DNA of 64,000 nt, taken from positions 7,307,001-7,371,000 of the forward strand of contig NZ_JAPENW010000001.1 of NCBI RefSeq assembly GCF_026341855.1, in the 5' to 3' direction. Positions 16,200 to 25,728 of the stretch are shown here, piece by piece. The notes under the pieces were generated by a model. It did no database searches, was not told the DNA's origin, and was given only the letters and a program-made list of their open reading frames with translations. How positions within the stretch are numbered: position 1 is the first letter of the stretch; every line of letters starts with the position of its first letter. The stretch is from Streptomyces sp. NBC_00568. GTDB lineage: Bacteria; Actinomycetota; Actinomycetes; Streptomycetales; Streptomycetaceae. Made by a program: the position numbers and the translations under genes.

Positions 16200-16898
16200 A
16201 TGACCCAGACGGCCCACACCTCGACCTCACCGGGGAAGCAGATGCTCTCCGAGCAGGTCTACGCACACCTGCGGGACGCGATCATGCGCGGCAACCACGC
16301 CCCCCGTGACGCCCTCAAACCGCAGGACCTCGCCAAGGAACAGGGCGTGAGCCTGGCCGTCGTCCGTGAGGCACTCGTGCGACTGGTCGGCGAGGGCCTC
16401 GCCGACCGGCTGCCCAACCGCGGCTTCGCCGTCCCAGCCTGCTCTGACCGCCGCTGGCAGGAGATCGCGGAAGCCCGCCGGACCATCGAACCGGTCGTGC
16501 TGCGCATGTCCATCGAGCGCGGCGACGTCGACTGGGAGTCCCGCGTACGAGCCGCCCACCACCGCCTGGCCCGCACCCCGGCGTACGCGCCGGAGGAGGG
16601 CGAGTACTACAGCGGCGCATGGTCCGAAGCCCACCGGGTCTTCCACCGCACCCTGCTGGAGGGCTGCGGCAACCCCGTCCTGCTGGAGACCTTCGACCGG
16701 ACATGGACCGCGAGCGAACTGGCTCGCCGCTGGTCGGCGCACCGCGTCCCCGACCGGGACCACGCCGGCGAGCACCGCCAGCTGGAGGAGGCGGCGCTGG
16801 CCCGCGACGCCGACACCGCGGCCGAGGTACTGACCCAGCACCTCACCCAGACCGCGGCTGGACTGACCGGCTGCACCCTCCACGAACCCGCGAACTAA
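16200..16898 (+). CDS. GntR-family regulator (FadR/FCD subgroup)
   Basis: 232 residues from ATG 16200. Residues 12-75 are a GntR winged helix: Gln-Val-Tyr-Ala-His-Leu-Arg-Asp-Ala-Ile-Met-Arg-Gly, Lys-Pro-Gln-Asp-Leu-Ala, Val-Val-Arg-Glu-Ala-Leu, and Asn-Arg-Gly-Phe-Ala-Val. The C-terminal helical domain is of the FCD type: Glu-Ala-Arg-Arg-Thr-Ile-Glu-Pro, Ala-His-Arg-Val-Phe-His-Arg-Thr-Leu, and Glu-His-Arg-Gln-Leu-Glu-Glu-Ala-Ala. Metal-binding His/Asp positions look conserved. The effector is unknown. It is divergent from the PEBP-DtxR operon. Confidence 0.9.
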   Translation: MTQTAHTSTSPGKQMLSEQVYAHLRDAIMRGNHAPRDALKPQDLAKEQGVSLAVVREALVRLVGEGLADRLPNRGFAVPACSDRRWQEIAEARRTIEPVVLRMSIERGDVDWESRVRAAHHRLARTPAYAPEEGEYYSGAWSEAHRVFHRTLLEGCGNPVLLETFDRTWTASELARRWSAHRVPDRDHAGEHRQLEEAALARDADTAAEVLTQHLTQTAAGLTGCTLHEPAN

Positions 16899-17455
16899 GC
16901 CCGATGCGCCTCGCCGACCCGGCCGGAGATCTGACCTGATCACCGACACCGGAGCTGTGGACGGCGCCGACGCCAGTGAGATTCCGCCCGCCCAAGCCAC
17001 TGCGCGACGAGTTCGAGGCGTTCGCCAAGGGCAAGGGGCCCACGCCAACGTTGCCGGGTCGAGCACCGTCTGGCGGGCGCTGGGCAGGAGTTGCCGGATT
17101 TGTGGCCGTGGTTGACGGCGTTGCGGGTGGAGAACAAACGGCGGTCGGAGCGTCAGGACGATGAGCCGCCGGTTGTTGAGCTGCCGGATGTCGGCTGAGC
17201 CTCACATGGCTGAGGACCTCTGTTCGCGGACGTGCGGATCGGCGCGTACCGACTGCCCCCGTCGCAGGATCCCGCACAGTGCGACGCGGACCGGTCGACC
17301 CCGAACCCCTCACCCACCGGGTCGACGGCCTGGGACATCTACCATCCGTGACGCGGTCACGGCCGGGTGGTCGACCGCAACCATGGTCAGCTGTGCGGCG
17401 TGTGATCCGGTGGGACGGCTTTCGCCTGTCCCCGACCGGAAGGCGAGGGGGCCCG
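16899..17455 (+). other. Decayed sequence without an intact gene
   Basis: 557 bases. A plus-strand reading ending at 17199 gives Leu-Trp-Pro-Trp-Leu-Thr-Ala-Leu-Arg-Val-Glu-Asn then a Pro-Val-Val-Glu-Leu-Pro ending, which looks like the tail of a real protein, but it has no start and shifts frame upstream near 17060. Minus-strand frames are Arg/Pro rich. I call it gene debris of unknown origin. Confidence 0.4.
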
Positions 17456-18253
17456 ATGGCGCAGGAGCAGACCGGGGACACGACGTCGCGGACGAGACCG
17501 GGCACGAGGCGGCCCAGGACAGTGCGAGGCCATGCGCTGCGCTGGGTGTTCCGCCTGGTCATGGCTGCCCTGATCCTGCTGCTCGCCATGCGCACCTACG
17601 AGGAGACGGGCGTCGCGCACGCACGGTCGAACGGGACGCTGCACACGGCCGATGCCACCATCACGAAGCTGACGTCCCACACGACGAGTGGGAGAGACGG
17701 CGGAGGCCAGGACGGCGGTAGCGGCGACTGGATCGTCACCACCAAGTACACGATCGAACTGCGCGTCGGCGACGAGACGAAGACGGTGAACGGCGTCCCG
17801 AACGATTCCGCGAACGACCTCCAGGAGGGACAGCGGGTCCAGGCGGGCCTATGGCACGGGCGGGTCGTGGAGATCGACGGGCGTGACGTGTGGCTCGGCT
17901 GGCACCCCGGGGGGTGGGACATGGCACTGTTCATGCTCTACCCGTTGATCACGGGCTATCTGATCGACCTCGCCCTGGCCGCCGCCGCGTACCTGGCCGG
18001 CCTCGACGGCCGGGTACGGCTGGAGCGGCAGCACCGGCTGGGGCCCTGGGGGTTCGGGTTCGTCGTCGGGGTGGCGGCGATCTTCGTGCTCATCGTGTGT
18101 GCGGCTTTCGGGAACAGCATCGCGTACTGGCCGGTCGTTCCCATGGGCGCCGGAACGGCCGCCGCGCTGGTGAGGCTGAGGGGAGCGCCCCGGCGGGTCC
18201 GGGCCACCCAGGTCGCTGACACATCCAGCGGAAATGCACCGGCCCAGGTCTGA
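17456..18253 (+). CDS. Multi-pass membrane protein with an extracytoplasmic beta domain
   Basis: 265 residues from ATG 17456, preceded by GGCGAGGGGG. One membrane segment (about 27-44) is followed by a soluble domain of about 110 residues with regular beta strands (Lys-Tyr-Thr-Ile-Glu-Leu-Arg-Val, then Gly-Leu-Trp-His-Gly-Arg-Val-Val-Glu-Ile), and then by three hydrophobic segments between about 160 and 245. The pattern resembles DUF3592-type membrane proteins. The stop overlaps the next gene start by one base (TGATG), so it is possibly co-transcribed with the LuxR-type regulator. Confidence 0.72.
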   Translation: MAQEQTGDTTSRTRPGTRRPRTVRGHALRWVFRLVMAALILLLAMRTYEETGVAHARSNGTLHTADATITKLTSHTTSGRDGGGQDGGSGDWIVTTKYTIELRVGDETKTVNGVPNDSANDLQEGQRVQAGLWHGRVVEIDGRDVWLGWHPGGWDMALFMLYPLITGYLIDLALAAAAYLAGLDGRVRLERQHRLGPWGFGFVVGVAAIFVLIVCAAFGNSIAYWPVVPMGAGTAAALVRLRGAPRRVRATQVADTSSGNAPAQV

Positions 18254-21234
18254 TGGCCGGGGCCCGGCCGCCCAGGGGACCACTCTGGAATGATCACGCA
18301 AAATCGGTGGGGAATGGAGACGCGCTGGTGCCAGCGGTGGACGGGACGGCGACGATGCTGGTCGGCAGATCCGAGGAACTGAGGCGGTTCGACTCGGTGA
18401 TCGCCGGTCTGGGGCAGGACGGCGTCCCCGCCGTGGTCGACATCGCCGCAGACGCCGGTATGGGGAAGAGCCGGCTGCTGAGCGAGTTTTGTGCGCGGGC
18501 GCGGCAGCGTGGGCTGACCGTGCTGCGCGGCAGGGCCACGGAGTACGAGCGGCACACTCCGTTCCAGACGTTCACGGACGCGTTCGCCGACGTCGATCGT
18601 GCCTTTCTCGACTCGGACGACGTACCCGAGGCGGCGGCACCGGTGCTGTACGGCGCCGACAGTGTGCAGGGCGCCGCGTCGGGCACGGGCAACCGCGATC
18701 GATTCGGCCTCTATCGTGCCGTCACGGAAGTGCTGACCAGGCTCGGGGAGCGGAGCGGGTTGGTGATGGCCCTGGACGACCTGCACTGGGCGGATCCCGC
18801 GTCCCTGGAGCTGTTGGACCACTTGATCCGACACCCCGCGTCCGGCCGGATGCTGCTGGTCGTGGCCCGGCGGGAACGACAGACGCCGCACTCGCTTGCC
18901 GCCGCTCTGACACGTGGCATCGACAGCGGAGCCGTACTGCGCATGCCGCTGCGGCCGCTGCCCGAGCAGGACTCGATCGAGGCGCTGGCCTCCGACCTGC
19001 CACCGGGCGACGCCAGCAAGATCTATGAATCCAGCGAAGGCAACCCGCTCTATCTCCTCTCCCTCCTGCACGCCTACCGGCACGGCGCGTCGTCGCACGG
19101 CACCACCATCCGGGCCCACGACGACACCGCGTCCGGCGTGCCGAGCGGACTGGGATCGCTGCTGCTGGACGAACTGACCGCGCTGACCGAGGCACAGCGC
19201 CGTACCGTCGAAGCGGTGGCGGTCCTCGGTGACCATGCCACGCCCGCGATGCTGAGCCTGACGACCGGACCCACCACGGCGGAGGAACTCGACGACTGCA
19301 TCGGTGCATTGGCGCGACGGGATCTGCTGCGCAGGGGGTCCGACGGGCGCTGGACCCTGCGCCACCCGCTGCTGCGGGCACTGGTCTACGAGAACACCCC
19401 CGCACCGCGCCGCGCCGAGATCCACCGGGGCGCGGCGGACGAACTGGCGCGGGCAGGAGCCTGCGCCGCCGAGCGGGCTCATCATGTCGAGAGGTCGCTG
19501 GTCGGCTGGGATTCGGTGTCGGCGGCCGTGTTGAGCGAGGCGGCCGCCCAGTTCGCCCACACGGCGCCCGCTACCGCCGCACATCTGCTGGAGGTCGTCC
19601 TCCGGCTCATGCCGGAGGCACCCGCCCACGCCCAGCAGCGTGGGGATTTGACGCTGGCGCGCGCCAGAGCCCTCGGTGTGGGCGGCAGCCTGCGGGAGAG
19701 CCGCGATCTGCTCCACACGCTGATCAGCAGGTCCGGGCCGGATGACGCATCGCTGCGCGGGGACGCGATAGCGCTGTGCGCGATGATGGAACGGCACCTC
19801 GGACACTCCCCGGAAGCGATCGCCCTGCTGCAACGGGAACTGGTCCGCAGCCCTGGTCCTGAGCCCCGCCAGGCGGTCTCCCTGGGGCTCGCGCTGGGCA
19901 TGGCGGCCCTGAACACCGTCTCCTACCCCGACGTACGCGACGACATCGAGCGGACGCTCGCGACGGCCCGCTTCCACGGCGACCTCATGGGAGAGATGGG
20001 GGCCCTGGCGCTGGGGTCGTTGGGCGAGGCCTACGAAGGGGAGACGGAGGTGGCCCGCCGGTTCGCCGATGCCGCCGCCGGGCTCGCCGACGGTCTGACC
20101 GACCCCAACCTCACGGAACTGTGCGAGTCGCTGGTGTGGCTGGCCTGGGCGGAAGCCCTGCTGGAGCGCTACACCGACGCGGAACGCCACGCCGACCGGG
20201 GGCTGGACATCGCCCGTCGCAGCGGCCAGGTCCACGTCTTGCCACACCTGCTGAGCAGCAAGGCCTTCGTGCACCTCAACACCTGCCGGCTGCCGTCCGC
20301 CCTGGAGTCGGCGGAGGAGGCGGAATCCGTCGCACGAGCCATCGGCAGCAGCGATCTCCTGGCCTTCACCCTGTGTTTCAAGGCGCTGATCCTGCTCCCG
20401 CACCGCCCTCTGGGCGACACCAGGGCCGTGCTGACCGCCGAGGAGGCCGTGGCCGCGGCCGGCGGAAGCCGCCACTGGTGGGCGTCGCTGGCCAGCTGCG
20501 TGCTCGGTCACACGGCGCTCGTGAGCGGCGACCCGCACCGCGCACAGGACGCCATCCTGAGGGCGGGCGGTCCTGAACTGCTGGGGCTGCAACCCTCCAT
20601 ACGCCCAGGCCAGCTGGACACCCTCGTCAGCACCGCCCTCGCGATCGGTGACGTCGAGCAGGCCGCGCGCTGGGCCGCACGAGCCGTCGAGGAGGCCGAC
20701 CGGATGGGGCTGCACGGCCAGCGCGGGGCGGCACTGCGGGCCGAGGCGGCGCTCGCCCAGCACCAGGGTGACGCCCGCGCGGCCGCAGACCTCTTCGAGC
20801 GTGCCGCGCAGGCGTACGCACCCTCCGGCGCGAGGCTCTGGGAGGCGTACTCCCTGCTGCTGGCGACGACCCAGGCACAGGCCGCGGGCGACGGTCCGCG
20901 CGCCGTCGCGATGTGGGAGCGGGCCCGCCGTATCGCCGACGACGGCGGCGCGCGCCTGCTGTCCGACCTGGCCGCGCTCGTGCGTCCCCCAGCAGAGGAG
21001 GCACCCCTGGTTCCCACGGAACTCGACCAACTGACCGCACGTGAACGGGAGATCGCGGAACTCGTCGCCGAAGGACTGAGCAACCAGGCCATCGCGACCA
21101 AGCTGTACCTCAGTCGCCGTACGGTCGAGACCCACCTGTCGGCGATCTACCGGAAGACCTCTGTGTCGTCCCGCTCGGCGCTGGCGGGCCTCATGACGCG
21201 CACGGTCCTGGACCGGCGCGCGCGTGGACAATGA
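18253..21234 (+). CDS. Large ATP-binding LuxR (LAL) transcriptional regulator
   Basis: 993 residues from ATG 18253. GTG 18328 is an alternative with a better ribosome site (GGAATGGAG), and the conserved region starts just after it. The N-terminal AAA-type ATPase has Walker A Ala-Asp-Ala-Gly-Met-Gly-Lys-Ser (about 66-73) and Walker B Val-Met-Ala-Leu-Asp-Asp-Leu-His-Trp-Ala-Asp. The central 500 residues are helical TPR-like repeats. The C-terminal 60 residues are a LuxR helix-turn-helix (Leu-Thr-Ala-Arg-Glu-Arg-Glu-Ile-Ala and Val-Glu-Thr-His-Leu). Proteins of this class are often pathway activators. The target is not evident; the gene ends three bases from the end of a convergent kinase gene. 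Confidence 0.92.
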   Translation: MAGARPPRGPLWNDHAKSVGNGDALVPAVDGTATMLVGRSEELRRFDSVIAGLGQDGVPAVVDIAADAGMGKSRLLSEFCARARQRGLTVLRGRATEYERHTPFQTFTDAFADVDRAFLDSDDVPEAAAPVLYGADSVQGAASGTGNRDRFGLYRAVTEVLTRLGERSGLVMALDDLHWADPASLELLDHLIRHPASGRMLLVVARRERQTPHSLAAALTRGIDSGAVLRMPLRPLPEQDSIEALASDLPPGDASKIYESSEGNPLYLLSLLHAYRHGASSHGTTIRAHDDTASGVPSGLGSLLLDELTALTEAQRRTVEAVAVLGDHATPAMLSLTTGPTTAEELDDCIGALARRDLLRRGSDGRWTLRHPLLRALVYENTPAPRRAEIHRGAADELARAGACAAERAHHVERSLVGWDSVSAAVLSEAAAQFAHTAPATAAHLLEVVLRLMPEAPAHAQQRGDLTLARARALGVGGSLRESRDLLHTLISRSGPDDASLRGDAIALCAMMERHLGHSPEAIALLQRELVRSPGPEPRQAVSLGLALGMAALNTVSYPDVRDDIERTLATARFHGDLMGEMGALALGSLGEAYEGETEVARRFADAAAGLADGLTDPNLTELCESLVWLAWAEALLERYTDAERHADRGLDIARRSGQVHVLPHLLSSKAFVHLNTCRLPSALESAEEAESVARAIGSSDLLAFTLCFKALILLPHRPLGDTRAVLTAEEAVAAAGGSRHWWASLASCVLGHTALVSGDPHRAQDAILRAGGPELLGLQPSIRPGQLDTLVSTALAIGDVEQAARWAARAVEEADRMGLHGQRGAALRAEAALAQHQGDARAAADLFERAAQAYAPSGARLWEAYSLLLATTQAQAAGDGPRAVAMWERARRIADDGGARLLSDLAALVRPPAEEAPLVPTELDQLTAREREIAELVAEGLSNQAIATKLYLSRRTVETHLSAIYRKTSVSSRSALAGLMTRTVLDRRARGQ

Positions 21235-21237
21235 AAC

Positions 21238-23424
21238 TCAGGCCGTGGCGTCCCGGTAGTCGCCGAGACAGCGGAAGGCGCCCCCGGTCGCCCGGAACAG
21301 GTACATCGCGTCCGCGTACCGGTAGGTGGACGAGTCGTAGCGCAGCCGTTTGGTGATCCCCCGGTAGTCGGTCTCCCGCAACCGGCCCATGATCGCGCCC
21401 CGTTCCGCGCGCAACGCGCCCAGGGCCGTCATGGCGCGGGCCACGAAGAGCGTCGCGTCGTAGGCCTCGGCGGAGTACCAGGGCGGTGCGGTGTCGAAGC
21501 GGGCGCGGTAGGTGGCGACGAAGGACTTCGCTGCCGTCACCCGGGCCGGATCGAGGAAGGCGGTGGCGAACACCCATCCGTCGGCGGCGTCGCCCGCCGA
21601 GGTGAGGAAGCGGGGGTCGAGGGCGCGGTGGCCGGCCAGCCGCGCACCGGAGTAGCCGGCGGAGCGCAGCGCCCGGGCCAGCCGCGCGGCCCGCGCGTAC
21701 CCGCCGCCGAACACCACCGCGTCCGCTCCCGCATCCGTCACCGACTCCGCGAGGGTCCGGAAGTCGCGGTCCGCGCCGTCCTCGGCGGCGAGGGTGCGCC
21801 GGACCGTGGTGCGCTGGGCGGATCGGACGGCCTCGTCGACGCCGGCGCACAGACGCCAGCTGAAGTCGCCCTCGGCGCCATCGTCGATCAGCGCCGTCTT
21901 GCGGGTCCCGGCGGTGCGGACGAGGTACCTGACGACCGGCGCCGCCAGGGTCGCGTCATCGGGGCGGGTGGCCGCGTACACCCGGTACTTGGTGGGGTCC
22001 ACCTCGTTCAGTCCTACCGACACGGTGACCATCGGGAGCCGTGCCTGCTGGTAGAGGCCGAGGGTGGCCTTCGCACAGGCGTCGGTGGTCGGCCCGAGCA
22101 CCGCGCGGACCCGGTCGTCGGCCGCCAGCCGCCGGGCGACCTGCCGTGCCCGGGTCGCGCTTCCTTCGTCGTCGTGCACCTGGAGCGCCAGGTCGAAGCC
22201 GCGCCCGGCGCGGGAGTTGAGGTGGTCGAGGGCGAGCCGGACGCCGTTCTCCTGGGCGCGGCCCGTCGTACGGCCGCTGCCGCTCAGGTCGGCGTGCAGG
22301 GCAACTACGAGGCGCGGGAGCCGGGTTCCGCTTCCCTGGGCCGAGGTGCGGCCGGGGCCGTTCGCCGTCCACCACGCTGCCGTTCCGCCGGCCGCCAGGA
22401 CCCCGGCGGCCGAGCCCAGTACCAAAAAGCGGCGGCGCGTGGCGCCTCCCGGGCCGACGGCCGTCTCAGCGCCGGGCGCTGCGTCGGCCACCGTCGCCCC
22501 GGACGCCCCGGACGCTCCGGACACCTCGGTCGCGTCGACGGCGGGCAAAGCGAGCACGGCGGCCGAACGGCGCGCGATCAGCCGGGTCAGGGACTCCGGC
22601 AACCAGCCCCCGCCCTCGCCCGTACCGTCCAGGGCCCGACGTATCTCGGCCACGGCCGGCCGGGAGCCGGGCTCCTTCGCCAGGCACCCCCGCAGCAGTG
22701 GCAGCAACGGCTCCGGTACGCCGTCCAGTTCCGGCTCGTCATGGACCGTGCGCACCAGCATCCCGGCCGCGGAGCCATGCCCGAAGGGGCGCTCGCCCGT
22801 CACGGCGTACGCCAGCAGACAGCCGAGCGAGAAGACGTCACTGGCCGGCCCGATCTCCCGGCCCCTGCCCTGCGCCTGTTCGGGGGAGAGGAACCCGGGG
22901 GAGCCGACCACCATCCCGCTGGCGGTGAGCGCGGTGTCCTCCGGCATCCGGGCGATACCGAAGTCGATCATCCGGGGTCCGTCGACGGCGAGCAGAACAT
23001 TGCCGGGCTTGACGTCCCGGTGCACCAGCCCCGCCCCGTGCACCGCGTCCAGCGCCTCGGCCAGCCGCGCCCCCAGGACGCGGACGGTCCCGTACGGCAG
23101 CGGCCCGCACTCCTCCACCGCCTCCGCCAGCGAGGGCCCCGGCACGAACGCCGTGGCGAGCCACGGCGACTCCGCGTCCGGGTCCGCGTCGAGCAGCGGT
23201 ACCACCCAGGGGTTGGCGACCCGGCCCCCCGTCTCCACCTCACGGCGGAAACGGGCCCGGAACCCCGCGTCGTCCGCGTGCGCCGCACGGATCACCTTCA
23301 CCGCGGCGAGCGCGCCTCCGGCAGAGCGGGCCAGATACACCACACCCATGCCGCCCGCGCCCAGCCGGCGCAGCACCCGGTAGCCCGCGATCCTGGCCGG
23401 GTCGGCGCCGCGCAACGGCTCCAT
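21238..23424 (-). CDS. Receptor-like Ser/Thr kinase with type-I binding-protein sensor (copy 2)
   Basis: 728 residues. Residues about 15-270 are a Hanks-type Ser/Thr kinase with the Gly loop Gly-Ala-Gly-Gly-Met-Gly-Val-Val-Tyr, the catalytic His-Arg-Asp-Val-Lys-Pro-Gly-Asn and Asp-Phe-Gly, all intact. After a Val/Ala/Gly-rich linker a single hydrophobic segment (about 335-357) is preceded by Thr-Arg-Arg-Arg-Phe-Leu. Residues about 370-725 match the periplasmic ligand-binding domain of Leu/Ile/Val-binding proteins (Ala-Leu-His-Ala-Asp-Leu-Ser-Gly and Gly-Pro-Thr-Thr-Asp-Ala). So an outside binding domain is linked to an inside kinase. It is the last gene of its operon. Confidence 0.92.
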   Translation of the reverse strand: MEPLRGADPARIAGYRVLRRLGAGGMGVVYLARSAGGALAAVKVIRAAHADDAGFRARFRREVETGGRVANPWVVPLLDADPDAESPWLATAFVPGPSLAEAVEECGPLPYGTVRVLGARLAEALDAVHGAGLVHRDVKPGNVLLAVDGPRMIDFGIARMPEDTALTASGMVVGSPGFLSPEQAQGRGREIGPASDVFSLGCLLAYAVTGERPFGHGSAAGMLVRTVHDEPELDGVPEPLLPLLRGCLAKEPGSRPAVAEIRRALDGTGEGGGWLPESLTRLIARRSAAVLALPAVDATEVSGASGASGATVADAAPGAETAVGPGGATRRRFLVLGSAAGVLAAGGTAAWWTANGPGRTSAQGSGTRLPRLVVALHADLSGSGRTTGRAQENGVRLALDHLNSRAGRGFDLALQVHDDEGSATRARQVARRLAADDRVRAVLGPTTDACAKATLGLYQQARLPMVTVSVGLNEVDPTKYRVYAATRPDDATLAAPVVRYLVRTAGTRKTALIDDGAEGDFSWRLCAGVDEAVRSAQRTTVRRTLAAEDGADRDFRTLAESVTDAGADAVVFGGGYARAARLARALRSAGYSGARLAGHRALDPRFLTSAGDAADGWVFATAFLDPARVTAAKSFVATYRARFDTAPPWYSAEAYDATLFVARAMTALGALRAERGAIMGRLRETDYRGITKRLRYDSSTYRYADAMYLFRATGGAFRCLGDYRDATA

Positions 23425-23463
23425 CAGCGCCTCACCCGGTGGACACCTGGTACGAGCGCCCCA

Positions 23464-25728
23464 TCAGGTGGACACCTGGAACGGCGCCACGCCCTGGTAC
23501 GCGAACCGGCCGCCGGCGACCTTCCACAGGTAGACCCCGCTGCCGTCGATGACCAAGGCCCCGGTCGCCTTGTCGAACGCGAGGTTCCGGCTGATCCCCT
23601 TGTACGTGGCCGAGCGCAGCGCCGCCGTCAGGTTCTGCCGGGTGCGGCGCCCGGCGGTCAGCGAGCGCAGAGCGCGTACGGAAAGTTGCGCCACGTCGTA
23701 CGTCTCGACGGCGTACCGCTCCGGCTCCGCGTCGAAACGCTTGCGGTAAGCAGCCCTGAACGCCTTCGCCTCGGGCGCCACGGTGGCGTCCATGACCGGG
23801 GCGACGATCACCCAGCCGTCGGCCGCGTCCCCCGCGGCGGACAGGAACCGTGCGTCGAGCACCCCCTGGGCGGCAGCCCTGGCCCCCGGGAAGTCACGAC
23901 TGCCCAGTTCCCGGGCCAGCAGCGCCGCCCGGTCGTGGTAACCGGCGAACACCACGGAGTCCGCGCCCCCGTCGAGCAGGGCATCCAGGGTTGGCCCGAA
24001 GTCGGTGCGCAGGGCGCTGACCACCTTCGGCACGGCCGGCTGCCGTTCCTTCCGCAGGATGTTGGCGAGGGTGCTGCTGATCTCCCAGCCGTAGGCGTCC
24101 GCCGCCCGGTCGTCGACGATCCCGACCGTGCGCGACTTCGCGGTGCCGCGCACATACGCGTCCAGGTAGAACGGCAGGACCGTGTCCGTCACCCGGGCGT
24201 GCAGGAAGGACCGGCTGCCCATCACCCCCAGCACGGTGGCGCCGGGCGACACCGCGATCAGGGGCAGCGAGGCCGCATCGTACGCCGCCAGCGAGGCCAG
24301 GGCGGTGGCGTCCGTGGTGGGACCGATCACGGCCAGCACGGAACGGTCGGCGACGAGCTTCGCGGCCGCCTTGGGTGCCCGGGCCGGATCGCCACCGTCG
24401 TCCACCGTCTTCACAGCGAGAACAAAGGGACTGTCCGCACGGGAGTTGAACTCGTCGACCGCCAGCCGCAGCCCCCGCTCCTGAGCCCGGCCGACCGCCT
24501 TCTGATCGCCGCTCAGGTCGGCATGCAGACCGAGGGTGTACACGGGACTGCTGGAGTTCGGGGCGGCGTTGTCGTTCTCGCCGTCACCGGAGAGCGCCGC
24601 CCACGCGGCCAGTCCGCCCCCGGCCGTGACCACCGCCGCGCCTCCGGCCAGCAGGAGGAAACGGCGTCTGCCGACGGCACGGACCGCGGGCTGCGCCGCC
24701 GTGTCCGTCGCAGCGGTGCCGACGGACGCGGCGTCGACCTCGGTCTCGTCGATGGAGGGCAGCGCGAGCCCGGCGGCCGACCGTTCCGCGATCAGCCTGA
24801 CCAACGGCTCGGGCAGCCAGGCCTCGTCGCCGGGGGCCGACTCCGTTTCGCCGGGAATCCTGTTGTCCTCGGGTTCTGGAGGACGTACGACGCGCAAGGC
24901 CTCCCGCGGGTCGGAAGGCGAGGCGGGCGACAAGGGCGCGGCGACCGTGAGCGCCTCGGCCGTAGGCCGCAACTCCGGGTCCTTCTCCAGACAGCTGCTC
25001 ACCACCTCGGCGAGCTCCGCCGGAACACCCTCCAGATCCGGCGCGTCGTGCACCGTCCGGTACAGCAGCGCGTCGATCGACCCGGTGCCGAACGGAAGGC
25101 GCCCCGTCGCGGCGAAGGCCAGCACGCAGCCCAACGAGAAGACGTCTCCGGCCGGTCCCGGATCCCGTCCGCCCCGCGCCTGTTCCGGTGGCAGGAACCC
25201 CGGCGTGCCCACCACGACACCGGTCGTGGTGAGCGCAGTGTCCTCAAAATTGCGGGCCACACCGAAGTCGATCAGCCGTGGGCCGTCGAGCGCCAGCAGC
25301 ACATTGCCCGGCTTGACGTCCCGGTGTACGAGACCGGCCGCGTGCAGCTCCCGCAGCGCCTCGGCGAGCCGCGCCCCGAGCACCCGCAGGCTCGGCACCG
25401 GCAGCGGCCCGTGCGCGGCGAGAGCCTCGGCGAGCGAGGGACCGGGGACGAAGGTGGTCGCGAGCCAGGGCTGTGCCGCCTCGGGGTCCGCGTCCACCAG
25501 GGACGCCACCCACGGGCTGGTCATCCGGCGGGCCGTGTCCGCCTCACGCCGGAATCGCTCCCGGAAATCGGGGTCCTCGGCGTACTCGGCCTGAATCACC
25601 TTCAGTGCGACCAGAGTTCCGCCGGCCGAGCGGGCCAGGTACACCACCCCCATACCGCCCGCGCCGAGCCGTCCCAGCAGCCGGTAGCCCGCCAGCCTGG
25701 CAGGATCCGAAGTTCGCAGCGGCTCCAT
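23464..25728 (-). CDS. Receptor-like Ser/Thr kinase with type-I binding-protein sensor (copy 1)
   Basis: 754 residues from ATG 25728; the TGA of the lipoprotein gene overlaps it by one base. The layout is the same as its downstream neighbour: Hanks kinase with Gly-Ala-Gly-Gly-Met-Gly-Val-Val-Tyr, His-Arg-Asp-Val-Lys-Pro-Gly-Asn and Asp-Phe-Gly; an Ala/Gly/Ser linker; a hydrophobic segment introduced by Gly-Arg-Arg-Arg-Phe-Leu-Leu-Leu; and a C-terminal Leu/Ile/Val-binding-protein-like domain with Gly-Leu-His-Ala-Asp-Leu-Ser-Gly and Gly-Pro-Thr-Thr-Asp-Ala. The two proteins are clear tandem duplicates that have diverged most in the ligand domain, which suggests different ligands. Confidence 0.92.
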   Translation of the reverse strand: MEPLRTSDPARLAGYRLLGRLGAGGMGVVYLARSAGGTLVALKVIQAEYAEDPDFRERFRREADTARRMTSPWVASLVDADPEAAQPWLATTFVPGPSLAEALAAHGPLPVPSLRVLGARLAEALRELHAAGLVHRDVKPGNVLLALDGPRLIDFGVARNFEDTALTTTGVVVGTPGFLPPEQARGGRDPGPAGDVFSLGCVLAFAATGRLPFGTGSIDALLYRTVHDAPDLEGVPAELAEVVSSCLEKDPELRPTAEALTVAAPLSPASPSDPREALRVVRPPEPEDNRIPGETESAPGDEAWLPEPLVRLIAERSAAGLALPSIDETEVDAASVGTAATDTAAQPAVRAVGRRRFLLLAGGAAVVTAGGGLAAWAALSGDGENDNAAPNSSSPVYTLGLHADLSGDQKAVGRAQERGLRLAVDEFNSRADSPFVLAVKTVDDGGDPARAPKAAAKLVADRSVLAVIGPTTDATALASLAAYDAASLPLIAVSPGATVLGVMGSRSFLHARVTDTVLPFYLDAYVRGTAKSRTVGIVDDRAADAYGWEISSTLANILRKERQPAVPKVVSALRTDFGPTLDALLDGGADSVVFAGYHDRAALLARELGSRDFPGARAAAQGVLDARFLSAAGDAADGWVIVAPVMDATVAPEAKAFRAAYRKRFDAEPERYAVETYDVAQLSVRALRSLTAGRRTRQNLTAALRSATYKGISRNLAFDKATGALVIDGSGVYLWKVAGGRFAYQGVAPFQVST

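Noticed and set aside
17956..21231. A minus-strand open frame of 1091 codons opposite the LAL regulator
   Set aside because: It is a complement of the LAL gene caused by high GC in third positions. Its product is Arg/Gln/Gly/Val rich without domains, while the plus strand has complete ATPase and LuxR motifs.
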